64,000 nucleotides of DNA from Rhynchonema sp. JSB1_4 (lineage: Eukaryota; Nematoda; Chromadorea; Monhysterida; Xyalidae): the NCBI GenBank assembly GCA_030248065.1, contig JASAMV010004766.1, positions 1 to 64,000 on the forward strand, given 5' to 3'. The first letter of the stretch is position 1; each line of letters starts with the position of its first letter. The notes under the pieces were generated by a model. That model saw only the letters and a list, made by a program, of their open reading frames with translations. It did not search any database and was not told the origin of the DNA. The position numbers and the translations under genes were made by a program. Positions 9,633-22,772 of this stretch are shown here, piece after piece.

Positions 9633-11369
9633 AAGGGTCACCGCCATATATATACGACCGAAACCAATCTTAATGAAACTTGGCACCGTAAGTGGGCTTG
9701 GTCCAAAACACTCACGGCCAAGAAAATTTTTTCCCATATCAGCTGCCTGTCTGAGCCAGGAGGGCTGAAAGGTAAAAAAATTTGACCCTGCCTCAGCACC
9801 TTGAAATTTAAATATCGATCTGCTTCGCATGTTCATAGTGCGCAGTTTGATCACAAATCTTTCATAGTCGTCTTGGCACTAATTTAGAACCACATTCACT
9901 TTTTTGGCACTACCACAGCTGTTTTGCCAAAACCACGTAAATTTTCGAAAAAAAATTTCCGTTGTATTCTCCGGTCACATAGAAAGCACACAGAACTTTT
10001 ATATAAAGTAGGCAAGAAAGCCCGTATATCATGCTATTCAGGCGATCAATGACTAATTTTCCACCGCTGATAAGTTTCGACAAAAGCTCGCTCAACTGTG
10101 GTGAACCTCAACTTTTTTGCCTTTTTCAGGAAATTCCAAGCATACTTCTATCTCATATTTTCCTATTTTAATATCAATGTACCGAGGTGATATATGGCAC
10201 GCCAGATAGTAAAAATATAATTGTTGTTAATTATGTGCAAATCTCGGTTGGTCCATCTGCATCCTTGGAGGTACGAGCAATAAATGAATTTTACACAATA
10301 TTCATAATTTTAGATAATTTTCGCTGGCGTCATATTTTTAGTCCACCTACATTTGTGACGGATTTGTGGCCTTTGCTGTCCGATGAAGCCCCAACGCTGT
10401 TGTTGTTTATCGATTAAAATCCAAAATTCTAGTTCTAACGTATCCTGAGAAAAATCGTGTTAAGTGAAGGTACCGCAGACGCTGATCCTGTTGTAAGCCC
10501 GGTTGTATTTCCAAGTCCAACGCATGGGCCTCAATTAACACGATTTTTTCAGGATACGTTAGAGCTATAATTTCGAATTTTGATCGATAAACAACAATAA
10601 CGTTTGAGCTTCATCGGACAGCAAAAGCCACAATTCCTACCCAGCTGTAGATATGCCAAAAATATGATGGAAGTGAAAATTTGCTAAAATTATGAATTTT
10701 GTGTAAAATACATTTATTGCTCGTACCTCCAAGGATCCAGCTGGACCTACCTAGATTTACACATAATTAACAACAATTATATTTTTACTATCTAGCGTGC
10801 TGTATATCACCTCGGTATATTGTTATTAAAATAGGAAAATATGAGATAGAAGTATGCCTGGGATCCCCAGAAAAAGGCAAAAAAGTTGAGGTTCACCACA
10901 GTTGAGCGAACTTTTGTCGAAACTTATCAGCGGTGGAAAATTAGTCATTGATCGCCTGAATAGCATGACATACGGTCTTTCTTGCCTACTTTATATAAAA
11001 GCTCTGTGTGCTTTCTATGTGACCGGAAAATACAACGGAAATTTTTTTCGAAAATTTACGTGGTTTTGGCAAAATAGCGCGAGCTGTGGTAGTGCCAAAA
11101 AAGTTAATATGGTTCTAAATTAGACCCAAGGCGTTTATGAAAGATTTGTGAACAAACTGCACACAAAGAATATGCGAAACAGATCGATATTTTAATTTCA
11201 AGGTGCTGAGGTAGGGTCAAAAATTTTTACCTGTTTGCCGTCCTGGCTCAGACAGGGAGCTGATATGGGAAGAAATTTTCTTGGCCGTGAGTGTTTTGGA
11301 CCAAGCTCACTTACGGTGCCAAGTTTCATTGAGATTGGTTTCGGTCGCGTATATATGGCGGAGCCCCTT
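9633..11369. mobile_element. Foldback/long-TIR palindromic element
   Basis: Two arms of about 830 bp, 9633-10463 and 10535-11369, are inverted copies of each other with scattered substitutions and small indels; the loop is only ~70 bp (10464-10534). Outer ends read AAGGG(T/G)...CCGCCATATATA in both arms. No protein-coding gene is present; short ORFs match between arms. I could not fix a target duplication: CCCTTTAA stands at the right end without an obvious match at the left. It lies inside an intron of the outer polymerase gene, between exons ending at 9404 and starting near 11382. This fits a foldback element or a MITE with very long inverted repeats. Confidence 0.75.
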
Positions 11370-11381
11370 TAAGGCGTTGGA

Positions 11382-12154
11382 GAACGCAACGGGATGGGAC
11401 AGGAACAACAAACTGTTGAAAAAACTGACCAATGCCCGCGATGCGCTCTATTTTCGACTGCAGCAAATCCCAATTTTGGGCTTCAACAGTTCCAGATACG
11501 ATCTCGACATACTAATCAGAGGTGGATTGGGATTTTTGGATTACCTGGCAGAACACTCAGGAGAAATGCCCAAAGTGTTCAAGCGTCAGGGCGATCGTAA
11601 ATACATTGCTGCCACTGTGTCAATGATGCGCTTTCTCGACATCTGTCGTATCTGCCAAGCTGCGGACTGAATTTGCGCAAATTTGGCAAACTGTTTGCAC
11701 CGAATCACGTACAGAAAACGTAATTCGCGCGCACTGCGCTGCGCACGCACAAAGACCTTATGTCACACACGTTTCCCGCGTACGAATTGTTTGAATCGAT
11801 GACCGGTGAAAACGAACTGAACAAAGATTACTCGAAATATCAGAAACTGATTGCCGATGGAATCAGTTCGGGTGATGCGTTGAGAACGCTCGAGCTGTCA
11901 GACGTGCCGTTGTCCGGTCCTGAATTGCACAAGATGTTGGAACGCGAATTCCATGAGAAATACACCTATCTCTGGGAACTGCTGGATGAATACAATTTGA
12001 TTGATTGTGATTCGTGTTTGTATGGCTCGCTGAATTTTGCCGAACAATGGGCTAAGATGTTCGGTAATTGCCTCTTCGAACGTTTCACTGCATCAAGTCA
12101 GAGTTGGAATCTGTTCCAACGCAGCATGACACAAGAACACGGACGAGATACGTT
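11382..12154 (+). pseudogene. Outer family B DNA polymerase, exonuclease-domain part, cut by Maverick insertion
   Basis: The segment from 11382 encodes a 3'-5' exonuclease region: an Exo II-like motif (FNSSRYDLDIL, about 11490-11525), then a region resembling the SLxxF...FPAYE element of protein-primed polymerases, then an Exo III-like YNLIDCD near 11990. The frame breaks near 11665 (a one-base shift would keep the similarity), and a short intron probably follows. From 11760 the frame is open up to the insertion point at 12154, where a 40-kb element begins. The rest of the gene resumes, in the same codon phase, at 52569. Protein-primed type B polymerases copy linear viral and Maverick DNA. 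Decayed and interrupted, so probably non-functional. Confidence 0.7.
12149..12154 (+). repeat. Left target-site duplication TACGTT
   Basis: TACGTT directly precedes the left terminal inverted repeat of the Maverick and recurs at 52563-52568 directly after the right repeat. Six-base duplications are the norm for Maverick/Polinton insertion. Confidence 0.93.
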
Positions 12155-12255
12155 AGTAGTAGAGAACACGCTTTCATGCGTATGATTAATGTGCTGGGTA
12201 AAATGAGAAATGGGTGCATTGAAATGCCCGCTGAATGGGTGCATTGAAATGCCCG
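12155..12255 (+). repeat. Maverick left terminal inverted repeat
   Basis: The first ~60 bases match the reverse complement of 52503-52562 with a few substitutions; similarity continues to about 12255 after a ~22-base internal tandem duplication at 12207-12254 that the right end lacks (GGGTGCATTGAAATGCCC appears twice). Confidence 0.88.
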
Positions 12256-12477
12256 CAAGTTGCCAGTACCAGCTTTATCTGATAAGCAAAGCCACAAGAA
12301 TGAGAATCAGGCCACAAAACTAAATCACGAAAAACACCCTGCGAAATCAAAGGAATGAATGAAACGAGGCCAATAAACAATAATGGTACCTGAGTGTGTA
12401 TGTAACCTGAGAAAAACAACAAAGGGAACAGCAAACTTTCAATGCATGAAAAAGAACGTAACAAAGTGAGAACATGT

Positions 12478-14639
12478 TCACGGTGGGATCACGAGCGGCA
12501 GAAAGCCACCGAAGAGCATTATGTCAAACCGCTCAACAACGATACTGACACATTTCTTGTTTGCTTTACTGACGAACTTCATTCCTATTTTTACTCCTTC
12601 TTCGTAGTTGGCCAGCTCGTAATTCGCACCGAAACACTCTTGCACGTATTGTTGACTGCGAAACAACGGTTTGTCTGCGGGTTTCTCCACGAAGCATAGA
12701 CCGGGGAAATTGATGCTAAAAATAAGTTTCACAATCATGAAGAAGTCAGAATTGCCTCAACAATTAAATAACGCGAGAAAAAGCTGAACCTGAGACCATC
12801 GCGCCGACAATTTGTGACGCAGTCAAATACGTCAAGGAACACTCCGGGAGACGCAGCAATTATCACTTGTGACAGATGCAATGCGGGCATGTCATAATGA
12901 CCCATCGTTAGCGAGCACAGATTGCGTGAATTCTGAAAACACAGCCAGAATTTATCACGAACTTATGTTGGTGTGAACCGACAATAGCAAGTTTCTAACC
13001 CTCAACACGCTCCAAACATGCGTAAACAAGTCCGGCACACACAACGTACGACCGTTACCATCCAGTACAACATCGTGCAACGGGTGCATGTTGCAGTCCC
13101 ATCTGATGTCGAACGTCTCAAGGGCATCGAACTGACAATGGTATAGACCACGTGGACCTTTACCACCCAGCAGGCTGAAATCGATTGACTTAGATTTGAA
13201 AATTACAGTTTGTTATTCAAAGAATAATGTCAAAAAAAACAAGCTTGCAAAGACACTGACCCCATTCCTGTCCATGACACGAAGGTGGGCCATTGATCAG
13301 CCCTCACTGCCTCCAGAAACCGTTCTTTTCGTTCGGGCGTCATGTCACTAGCAGCGGGCAGCACCAATTTCACCGATTTCAACGAGGAGGCATTGATTAT
13401 CAAGGATTGAACCACATTGTGATACAATATATGGTAATCACAGTTTCGTGCTGAAAGAAGAAGATACAATACGCAGAAAGAAATATCTCGTGCGCAACAA
13501 GAGCATATATGGTATACCTTACCGGTTGAGTGCATATCCAGCTGGAGGTTGGTCAGACTCGGGAAATGGTGATTGGCTAATCCGGCAGCTACCGAGTTCG
13601 ACACTTTGTCCGCGAATACTGCTGTGATCTCGTTCTGCGCCAAGTAGAAGAATCGGCTGTTGCGGTTGTCGAGCACGGTTCGATCCATTTCGCGTAAGTC
13701 AAGCTCCAGTGTGCACCGCTGAAAGCACACAGTTCATATGTACAATATTGACCCTGTCATGGACCTACATCGACCGCACTGACCACCTCTGTGATTGATA
13801 CGTACGTATGCCTCTATACATACCACCGCCGGTATTGTAGGTACGATGCGTGTGGAGAAAAGCAGAATCTGAGAAAGAGCTAACATTTTTTAGCGACCCG
13901 AACACCTCCGCAACATTGTCATTCCATCCACCAAAGATTCCAGCTGTGAGAATCACGTGAGGCGGACTGCGTGCATTGTTCAACAGCTCATCCAGTGCAT
14001 CAATCTGCCATTCACCGAATAGAGTGTGCACCGTGATCGTTTTCACCTGCAACACAGTGCATGATGGCACGTTGAAGCCCTGATGTGTGCCATAGATAGC
14101 ACGTACGTGTGACTAACGTGGCAGAATGGTTGTAGCATCATTCGCACAACATCACTGAACTTTGCATTGTATGGTTTGTTGTTGTTAACGAACACGCAGT
14201 CCGACCAACCACTCAAGCCGCCTATGCGCACACCGGGTCTTTGGTCCTTTGCTATGCACATCGTTGACCATTTGTTGTAGTGCTTTGGATTCCGCACCTG
14301 AGTCATCAATGATATGAGCACATATCTGGTAAGTAGGTCAAACTTCTGGAACTAACAGTGTCTCGAATGTCCCTTGAAACTTGGCTCAGCTTGGAACGAT
14401 TCTTGTGCGACAGATACGACATTATTTTGCTGGCAATGTCAAATGTTGACAAAGTTCGTACTTGCAGACTGGATCTGTTCTCATCGACAAGTCTCTGCAA
14501 TTGCACGCTAGGTATGTATGACGCACACGCGCTTCTAAGTCACTATAAAAGGTTGACTTACGGGTGCATCATCACGTTTGGCCTGATCACCGACGCTCTT
14601 CATGGACCACTTCACCACGTACTCGCCGACTTCATCCAT
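12478..14639 (-). CDS. F-box protein gene, about nine exons, carried by the Maverick
   Basis: Start ATG at 14639. Exons I can place in frame are 14639-14562, 14494-14357, 14297-14118 and 14046-13824; further exons follow near 13718-13523, 13440-13260, 13170-13010, 12935-12790 and 12711-12478 (stop). Exon 2 holds a typical F-box: STFDIASKIMSYL followed by SKLSQVSRDIRDT. F-box proteins bind Skp1 and bring substrates to a Cullin-1 ubiquitin ligase. The rest, several hundred residues, would be a substrate-binding region; I cannot name its domain, though nematode F-box proteins often end in FTH/FBA2-type modules. The phase between the fourth and fifth exon is not resolved. Not a standard Maverick gene, so probably captured from a host. 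Confidence 0.7.
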
Positions 14640-14925
14640 TTTGCGGTCACGTCACACTGCTGTACTTAAACATGATTTTAAAGTCATTGCTTGAAATAAA
14701 TCAAAGGTATACATGTAACCATCGATCATATCGATGATCTGATCGTGAACAAAGCTTCACAAGTAATATTAAGCTTGAGGGTCAACTGTTTATTCAACAT
14801 GGAACGAGGTTAGTGAGGCGCGATAAATTGGACATAAGACAATGTCATGCTTCACAAGAAAATATTTTGCACCCAAACTGAGATCAGAAAAACAAAAAAA
14901 CGCAATGCCTACAGCCTAATGCAGT
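14640..14925. other. Intergenic spacer between convergent/tandem minus-strand genes
   Basis: AT-rich, with no open frame I can support. It separates the F-box start from the 3' end of the MATH-BTB gene and probably contains the F-box promoter. Confidence 0.5.
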
Positions 14926-17900
14926 TCACTTTTTTGTCTTTTCACGACGTTTTGCGGGTGTTTTGCGAGGTTTGCGAGGCGCTGGGGCCTTCTTCTGCCG
15001 TGCTGGAGCCTTGCGCTTTCGCTGAACACGACCCTCTTGACTTGTCGACGGCGCCTCAGGATCGGCTGTTTAAATGGACGGAGTGTTCGTAACTTATTCT
15101 TTGCGAAAGTGCAAGCTTATGAAATGATGCTCTCAAGAAGTCACAAATGTTGAAAAACGTGCGTACTTGTTGAGGGCTCAAGAAGCTGATGCAGAATTGA
15201 GTATTCCGACTCGCTTGGTTCCCGCTTGATTTCCACCAGACCCATTGGTTCATCAATAGGCTGAGGAGACACCACTGTGACATCAAACGGACACGGTGAT
15301 TCGGATCGGTCCAACATGACAACTGCGGCTTGACACTCACCGACAGGCTAAGGGATCATACAAACAAAGGTATACACATACATAACTACATGCCATAAAA
15401 GATCCTGAAACCAGATCTGAATGTGGGATAGAATAAGAATGCTCAAGTTAACCTGTGCTACTTCCAATGCACCTGACCGTGCATCCACACCAGTCGTATC
15501 CGTTTCAATTTGACCCTCGTGTGACACACTGTCCTCAACCTGGAAGCCAACGATCATGAAGGTGAAGACCAAGCGTAGGCCCGTGACATGACCAAAGGTG
15601 ACTAACCTGGGTGAGTTCCGAAACGACAGCAGCATTGGTCACGCTGGCTTCAACAGGTTCAGGTTGGGTTCCACCTGATACGCTGCTCACAACCTGAATT
15701 AGAGATAATGCATTCAATGCATTATCTGTACGGCCACCTAGCACCAACACTCAAGAGCAACACACCGCGTTAAACCAACCTCATTCACAACGCTCGGTAC
15801 ATCAGTTGCTTCGGAAGCGACAGGCTGTTGTTCCTTTGGCTGGACACAATTTATTTGAAAAAAACCGCAAGATAAAAACGAGAAAGCACAAACCTCATGC
15901 ACTTTTGTGACCTTCAATTCATCGCCTATCACGTCGCGCAAAAGGTCCATCAACTCGGATGATGTTGTGCTACTGGAACTCGGTAAATCCGCGATTTCCG
16001 TCTGCAGGAAAATCATTATAAACAAAGGGAAATATCAATATGTAGACACCTGCGTGAAAGGCACGTACCCCAGCCGACTCATCAATAACCAATCGGTCAT
16101 CGTCATCAATGTCAGTAGTCGTCTTGTCAACCTTAATGCAACACGTTTGACTCGTATTAGCCCCACATGAAAAATGTTTCCCAACCACCGTACCTGAATG
16201 GTTGTCGCTCGATTTTGTGGCCCTCCAGTCACAACGCTGATCACCGAACAGTTGTTCTTTAAAAAAACAATTTTTCGCCAAGAAATGAAGCTGAACCCCT
16301 GAAATGCAACATGGACCCACCTCATCGGTCTCGAAATGGTCAGGCTTTCGGCGATTTTTCGCCCGCACCTTTGGCACCTAAATGCGGAAATTGCACAGAA
16401 GTAAAACTTATGATTTACATTTTATCCCACCGTGTGTGGCAGCTTGAACACTCCCGACGGATCCCTGCACTCGGCACCGCCACTGTCCACAACCACGGGC
16501 ACCAACGAGCCACTGCGGGCTTGATCACCCTGCGTAATGAATAAAAAGTTCTAGCTCGTAAATGATAAGGCAAAAAAAAGTAAAAAATACAACTGACGCA
16601 CTTGTTGATCTTGCTGTCGCATCACCATTACCTGAATCTGATAGAATACTCTATTGAACAAGTATGATTGCCAGGAAACCAAACAAATAACAGACCGGCT
16701 TGTTCTTGGGAACCAGTTTCAAAAGACCGGAAGATGCCGGCTGTGGCGCTGTGAACGATCGGCTTTGCGTGGAAATCGTGGTGCCCCTTGGTTCCAACAA
16801 ATGTACGTGGGACACCCTTCGTTCATTTCGCTGCGGGTCTTAAAATGAAGCAGCTTTAAATTTTGAAGTGCAGGTAGGCGATATCGAACTTGGTGATCGG
16901 ATCTGATTAGGTAGCCATAAGACGCACCATGCCCATAGTGCGCGATTAGCGCGCTGCAAACCCAGTCAAAGGCCATCGGATGTCTTCGCTTCAACATCAT
17001 CCATTCGCTCGAACCGGTGATTCTGTGACCGCCAAGCACAGTGAGACGCAAAGCATGAGTGCGTGTCATGCAGTCGCTTTTCAGAAACGCCAACACGATC
17101 AATTGGACAACATGTTCCGCACTAACAACTGGGTGCAAATGATTCAACGCGATCTCTTTCAGCCAACGCACACGGTATCTAGGAATATGATGCACACCTA
17201 TATGACACACTTAAGCCCGCAAATAAAGACAAAAATCTTACTGCAGCGCCAAGTACACAAGTTGCACAGCAACGCCGTGGGTCACCAGCCCGCTGAACTG
17301 CCCGGCATTCACAAAATCGACGAATGCTGACGCGCCCTGAGCGTCCAGTGGAGCCCACGCACCAGCACCAGCAACGCACGGTGGACCATTCAGCATCAAC
17401 TGACAGATGAGATCAAACTCTCAATTCTCTCACGAAGGAATTCGAGTCCAACAAAATATCGTACCGAGTTTTTTGTGCCGTTCCAATATTCAGGCTTGCC
17501 CAACTCCTTGCCCAACACGTCCGATCGCACCATAAGGAGGCACTTGATGCCTTTTGCCAAAATGTGCCCATCGCTGTCCAACAAATTAATGTCTTTGCAC
17601 AATTGTGGAAGGTGGTTGATTTGGGCAAAGTCGAATGCTGAAACAGGTGTACGTAGCTACATGACCTGATCGTGAAAAAATCTGGAGAATTTTCATTGAC
17701 CCAATGATTGTGTGCACAGTGATTGATCCACGCAATGGGTGAAGTGCCCAACGTATTCAGCACGAAAGATAGTTAAATTAAGGAAGAGTTAACTAACACA
17801 GCACGTTGACCCTTGTTGACGGGGTTGGAAGAGTGATCACAGCCGACGCCTGATTGCGCAGTTGAACCAAGTCGAGCTTCACGCATATCATCACGAACCC

Positions 17901-18534
17901 GGTCAACCGATGCAGCATCTCTGCCCTGCGCGAAGCAAACACGACGTGCGAAAAGAGTCGAGGGATGTGGATCGGCTGGTTCACGTACAAGGGAAGCAAA
18001 GGTGGTGGGTTGTTCCTGAAAATAACGTCAACCGTTTCTTTCGGAAGCACTAGGACTGAATCCCCTGTTGTGGGAGATTAGATGATATTTAGACATATAG
18101 CTGCGTCCAAACGCAGTGAAACAACGAACTGCACAAAACTCACATTGTATCTGATTCAACGGACACTAGTCGGATGTGAATAGCATTGAAACCAAATACA
18201 TGTTTCGAAACATCACTAACGTGCACCACTCGTAAACACCGGAGGCCAGCTGAATGCCAGCGTGCACCCGCCAATGGGTGATGTTCTCGGGCGCCTTCCC
18301 ACATGTGACGTCCAACGATGTGTAACCCAAATCCTCAATCACTCTACCGTTCGGGAAAAATTTCAAGTTTACTGACGACGATGACACTGGGTCGTCAATC
18401 ACTGCTCGCAGAGAATCAGCATTTTTCCAAGACAAAATGTCTTCCATGCCCCCCACAGCCCACCTCTCCTGAATGGGCATTGACATGAACTCGGTGAGGG
18501 CCGAGCCTGAGTGAGTGACCGGACACTCCGCCAT
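14926..18534 (-). CDS. MATH-BTB protein gene with NLS-like tail, copy 1
   Basis: ATG at 18534, stop at 14926-14928, many short-intron exons. The first exon (18534 to ~18226) resembles a MATH domain (FPNGRVIEDLGYTSLDV, then WRVHAGIQL). Exons around 17640-17410 and 17390-16860 give a BTB/POZ fold: DINLLDSDGHILAKGIKCL, then a Leu-rich helical part (YRVRWLKEIALNHLHPVV). The C-terminal half (16380-14926) is acidic, Ser/Thr-rich, and ends in a long Lys/Arg/Pro stretch (RKRKAPARQKKAPAP), a probable nuclear signal. BTB proteins act as Cullin-3 adaptors, and MATH binds substrate; MATH-BTB genes are greatly expanded in nematodes. This is the only copy with the terminal exon. Confidence 0.6.
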
Positions 18535-20062
18535 ACTGACCACCTGAAACCTGTGCGGAGTGAGAGCACACGCAAGGTTTAAAAATGGACAGGTACAATT
18601 GGTGCAGGGCACCATTCGGAATCAAACCGATTATGACGACACACACGCAAGATCGTGCAAAAAAATTTTATCAGATATTGCACACATGACTTTCACCACC
18701 GATAAAAGACAAATTGCACAACTGACACACATATTGCACAAGGCCGTAGTGCATGGTATTAACATGTTCATTCAGCATTGACATGTGAGGAAACCGTTGT
18801 CCACAATGTAAGCAACCAACTTCAGACGCAGCCAGGATACAAGGGTTGTAGCGGCACGATCTTATATGTCTCACAGCATTCCAGGTTCTACTTTTGATCA
18901 AGGATTTACCGCAGAATAAACAATAGATCAACTGAAGTTTGGTAATAACCCCAGAACTCAAGTCAAACCTTGGGTGCATATCTTTTACATGTGCACGCAC
19001 TTCGTGAAAATTTTTTGAAGAAAATGGACAATATGAGCACTTTGGTTGCATAAGCCTCATAGCGCCTGGGTGCATTTAGAAACGTGTTTCAGGTAAGCTT
19101 TGCGGCTACTGTACTTCGTCTCCGCTGGGCAGAATTGACGAGGAATGCCATTGTGAACCAGTTTCGTATGTTGCAACATCGAACGATGACTGGTTGCGCG
19201 GTAGTTACACGACACACACGCCAACAAACACACCTGAAAAATAAAGTGCCAGTTTTACTCAAACTCAATAGGTAATTTGTAAATGAGCACACCCTAAAAC
19301 CCATTCGAAGTGGATTTCGGTCGCACATACGCACGTGATTCACTCGTTTTGACATTGTTTTGTGATGCAGTAGCGAAGTAAAGCAAAATATACAGTGATC
19401 ATTGTTGAAAAACGACATTACACAGGCTGGGTATCCAATGTGACGAGTGTACATGTGTTTTTTAACTGTGATACCTGCAACAGATAAGAAAAACCCACAT
19501 GAAATGCAAATTTTTGGAAATTGTGAAATGCACCAACCCAGCCTGCTTGTATTCGCACAGGGTGCAATACGATGTCGACATCAAATCAGGGCCCTTGCAA
19601 CTTGACCGACTGAAACCAGATCGTCACAGTTGATTGGATGGCCAGAGGACCACCGACACTCAACAAACTTTCGATTATTAAAGTCGAACCGTGTCTGAAG
19701 TTTTGAGAAGTCGGAAAAATAGAATATTATGTACCGTCCACCTTTGTGCGAGCATTTGAATGAGCCATCTTTGACACTTTGAACGTGGAACCCTGGTTTC
19801 ACACCATCGAAAGTTTCTTTCCAATGCACAAATCCGAAAGCATAATGAGGTTGCGCAATGTGTTAGCATTTAAATTATCAATGAACACATGTTGAAGTGT
19901 ATTGGAGGCATTGTGAGCGCACCAGCTAAAGGCCACCGATTCCAGAGTCCTCTTTGCTTAAGCAATTAGTGTTGTTTTTTGTGCTCTCTACTTTTTGTGC
20001 ACATTAGGTCCATCGGTGACCGTAAGGCATAGTAAATAATACACAGCAGGGAAATAATCGCT
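15025..20062. repeat. Duplicated block, copy 1 (direct)
   Basis: Matches 26346-31375 in direct orientation and ~21240-26165 in inverse orientation. Between about 16600 and 19470 the match to copy 3 runs at a constant offset of 11300 bp with only isolated substitutions (for example at 17123). It ends abruptly at a run of C at 20062-20074. Confidence 0.92.
18671..20050 (-). CDS. Multi-zinc-finger protein gene, copy 1 (5' truncated)
   Basis: Exons on the minus strand encode a series of C2H2/C2HC fingers. In 19075-18671: CSYC...HVKDMH, CLFC...HIRSC, CLHC...HVNTMH, CQLC. Upstream exons near 19250-19085 and 19480-19290 add CVSC...HTKLVH and CIFC...HVRMC pairs. Several finger-bearing exons are separated by ~50-nt introns. 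Such proteins normally bind DNA or RNA; the target is unknown. Copy 1 stops at 20062, so the 5' exons seen in copy 3 (up to ~32530) are missing here, and one base is absent at ~19472 relative to copy 3. It lies upstream of, and on the same strand as, the MATH-BTB gene. Confidence 0.55.
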
Positions 20063-20512
20063 CCCCCCCCCCCCCACCAACCACCAGAAGCCACTCCTAT
20101 ACAACACCAAAGCACCACACCCAAACCACAAACGGCACTCGAAAGCGACCCCAAAGAGCCACACGGCACTAGCGAGCGCAACGAACAACAGCAGCAACTC
20201 AACCTGATACTGAGAGGAACGAAGAACCTACGCAAAATGCTGAAGAGCTCCGACGCTAAACAGAAACGAAAGCAGACGAACCAAAACGCAACATGAACAA
20301 TCAGACAAAGCAAAAAAAACACGCAAAAACACACACAACAGAGAGACAAGAAGAAAAGAAGCGATCGAGCAGCAAAAGAGACAGAAAAGACAGACCCCGA
20401 AAAGAAAACAAAAAGCAAACACGCAAAAAAAACAACACAAAGCGCCACAGCAACAAACAACAAAACACACAAAACAAAACAACAAACAAAACAAACAACA
20501 CAAAAAAAATTT
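20063..20512. other. A/C-rich low-complexity junction between inverted copies
   Basis: A run of C is followed by ~440 bases almost free of T on the + strand (AAACACAAAACAACAAAC-like). It has no counterpart in either flanking copy. It sits exactly at the axis between direct copy 1 and inverted copy 2. Open frames through it are compositional. It resembles sequencing low-quality output or simple-sequence filler more than a gene. Confidence 0.75.
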
Positions 20513-20529
20513 TTGAGATGAAGAGGTTA

Positions 20530-22637
20530 TTTAGGACTGATCTCCAGTTTCTCGTTTTGCCTCTAATGTTGTATATTCACAAGTCGCGATTTTAGCAATG
20601 TCACCGTTTTGCACATATTAGAATTTAAAAGTTGCTGTGGCGCTTTAAGTAGAATTGAATTTTACATATCCACCAATTATGCGTGCTTTAGCAGACCTAT
20701 TTTCACACAAGCGACATAAATTCACTATTTCAGCAGGCAGTCTGTCTATATTCCCTGTCCATTTTGCCTGCTACCACAGAAATCGCCCATTCTTTTCTCA
20801 ACTCATGTCTCTGTTGTGTGTGTAATTTTGACCGTGACTTATACATTACATTTTGCTTACAATGACCATCTGAAATTGAACAAAAAATTTCAGATGAATA
20901 CTTGCCGTTATAAATGGTCAATCGTCTGCTTATCGTTTCACATGAATATTGATGACACAGCGTACGCGAGCCCTGACCGATTCCCAACAGCATTAATTGC
21001 CGTCAAGGACTTCTTCGAAAAATTTCACTCCTCAGTACAAGATCAGGTTGAGTGGATGCCTGACTGTTGTTCGCAATACTTGCGCCTATACCGAACTGAC
21101 AGCCAAAACATTGACCACGTAGTGGCTACGATACCTTTGGAAGGTCCCGACTATTCGAAGTGAATAACTACGTAATCTTAAAGTTGGTTTGGGCCATGAA
21201 TTCACAAAAGCGCTTGCTTTACATTGGGGTTCCGTCATATGGCGATTATTTCCCTGCTGTGTATTATTTACTATGCCTTACGGTCACCGATGGACCTAAT
21301 GTGCACAAAAGTAGAGAGCACAAAAAACAACACTAATTGCTTAAGCAAGGGGCTCTGGAATCGGTGCCGTAGCTGGTGCGCTCACAATGCCTCGATGACC
21401 TTATATACACTTCAACATGTGTTCATTGATAATTTAAATGCTAACACATTGCGCAACCTCATTATGTTTTCGGATTTGTGCATTGGAAAGAAAACTTTCG
21501 ATCGGTGTGAATACCAGGGTTCCACGTGTCAAAGTGTCAAAGATGGCTCATTCAAATGCCGCACAAAGGTGGACGGTACATAATATTCTATTTTTCCGAC
21601 TTCTAAACTTCAGACACGGTTCGACTTTAATAATCGAAAGTTTGTTGAGTGTCGGTGGCCCTCTGGCCATCCAATCAACTGTGACGATCTGGTTTCAGTC
21701 GGTCAAGTTGCAAGGCCCTGATTTGATGTCGACATCGTATTGCACCCTGTGCGAATACAAAGCAGGCGGGTTGGTGCATTTCACAATTTCCAAAAATTTG
21801 CATTTCATGTGGGTTTTTCTCATCTGTTGCAGGTATCCACAGTTAAAAAACATGTACACTCGTCACATTGGATACCCAGCCTGTGTAATGTCGTTTTTCA
21901 ACAATGATCACTGTATATTTTGCTTTACTTCGCTACTGCATCACAAAACAATGTCAAAACGAGTGAATCACGTGCGTATGTGCGACCGAAATCCACTTCG
22001 AATGGGTTTTAGGGTGTGCTCATTTACAAATTACCTATTGAGTTTGAGTAAAACTGGCACTTTATTTTTCAGGTGTGTTTGTTGGCGTGTGTGTCGTGTA
22101 ACTACCGCGCAACCAGTCATCGTTCGATGTTGCAACATACGAAACTGGTTCACAATGGCATTCCTCGTCAATTCTGCCCAGCGGAGACGAAGTACAGTAG
22201 CCGCAAAGCTTACCTGAAACACGTTTCTAAATGCACCCAGGCGCTATGAGGCTTATGCAACCAAAGTGCTCATATTGTCCATTTTCTTCAAAAAATTTTC
22301 ACGAAGTGCGTGCACATGTAAAAGATATGCACCCAAGGTTTGACTTGAGTTCTGGGGTTATTACCAAACTTCAGTTGATCTATTGTTTATTCTGCGGTAA
22401 ATCCTTGATCAAAAGTAGAACCTGGAATGCTGTGAGACATATAAGATCGTGCCGCTACAACCCTTGTATCCTGGCTGCGTCTGAAGTTGGTTGCTTACAT
22501 TGTGGACAACGGTTTCCTCACATGTCAATGCTGAATGAACATGTTAATACCATGCACTACGGCCTTGTGCAATATGTGTGTCAGTTGTGCAATTTGTCTT
22601 TTATCGGTGGTGAAAGTCATGTGTGCAATATCTGATA
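20530..22637 (+). pseudogene. Multi-zinc-finger protein gene, copy 2 (inverted)
   Basis: Same exons as copies 1 and 3 on the opposite strand: 5' exons at 20816-21163 and 21224-21720, finger exons at 21726-21995, 22070-22230 and 22231-22635. The 5'-most part (about the first 150 codons of copy 3) is missing. An indel at ~21345 and another near 21570-21610 change frame relative to copy 3, so I treat it as a broken duplicate. If the inversion is an assembly error, this is simply an uncorrected reading of the same locus. Confidence 0.5.
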
Positions 22638-22772
22638 AAATTTTTTTGCACGATCTTGCGTGTGTGTCGTCATAATCGGTTTGATTCCGAATGGTGCCCT
22701 GCACCAATTGTACCTGTCCATTTTTTAAACCTTGCGTGTGCTCTCACTCCGCACAGGTTTCAGGTGGTCAGT

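Noticed and set aside
20293..20595. Lys/Asn/Gln-rich ORF as a low-complexity protein
   Set aside because: Lies in the A/C-rich junction filler; no start context, splice signals or similarity to copies.
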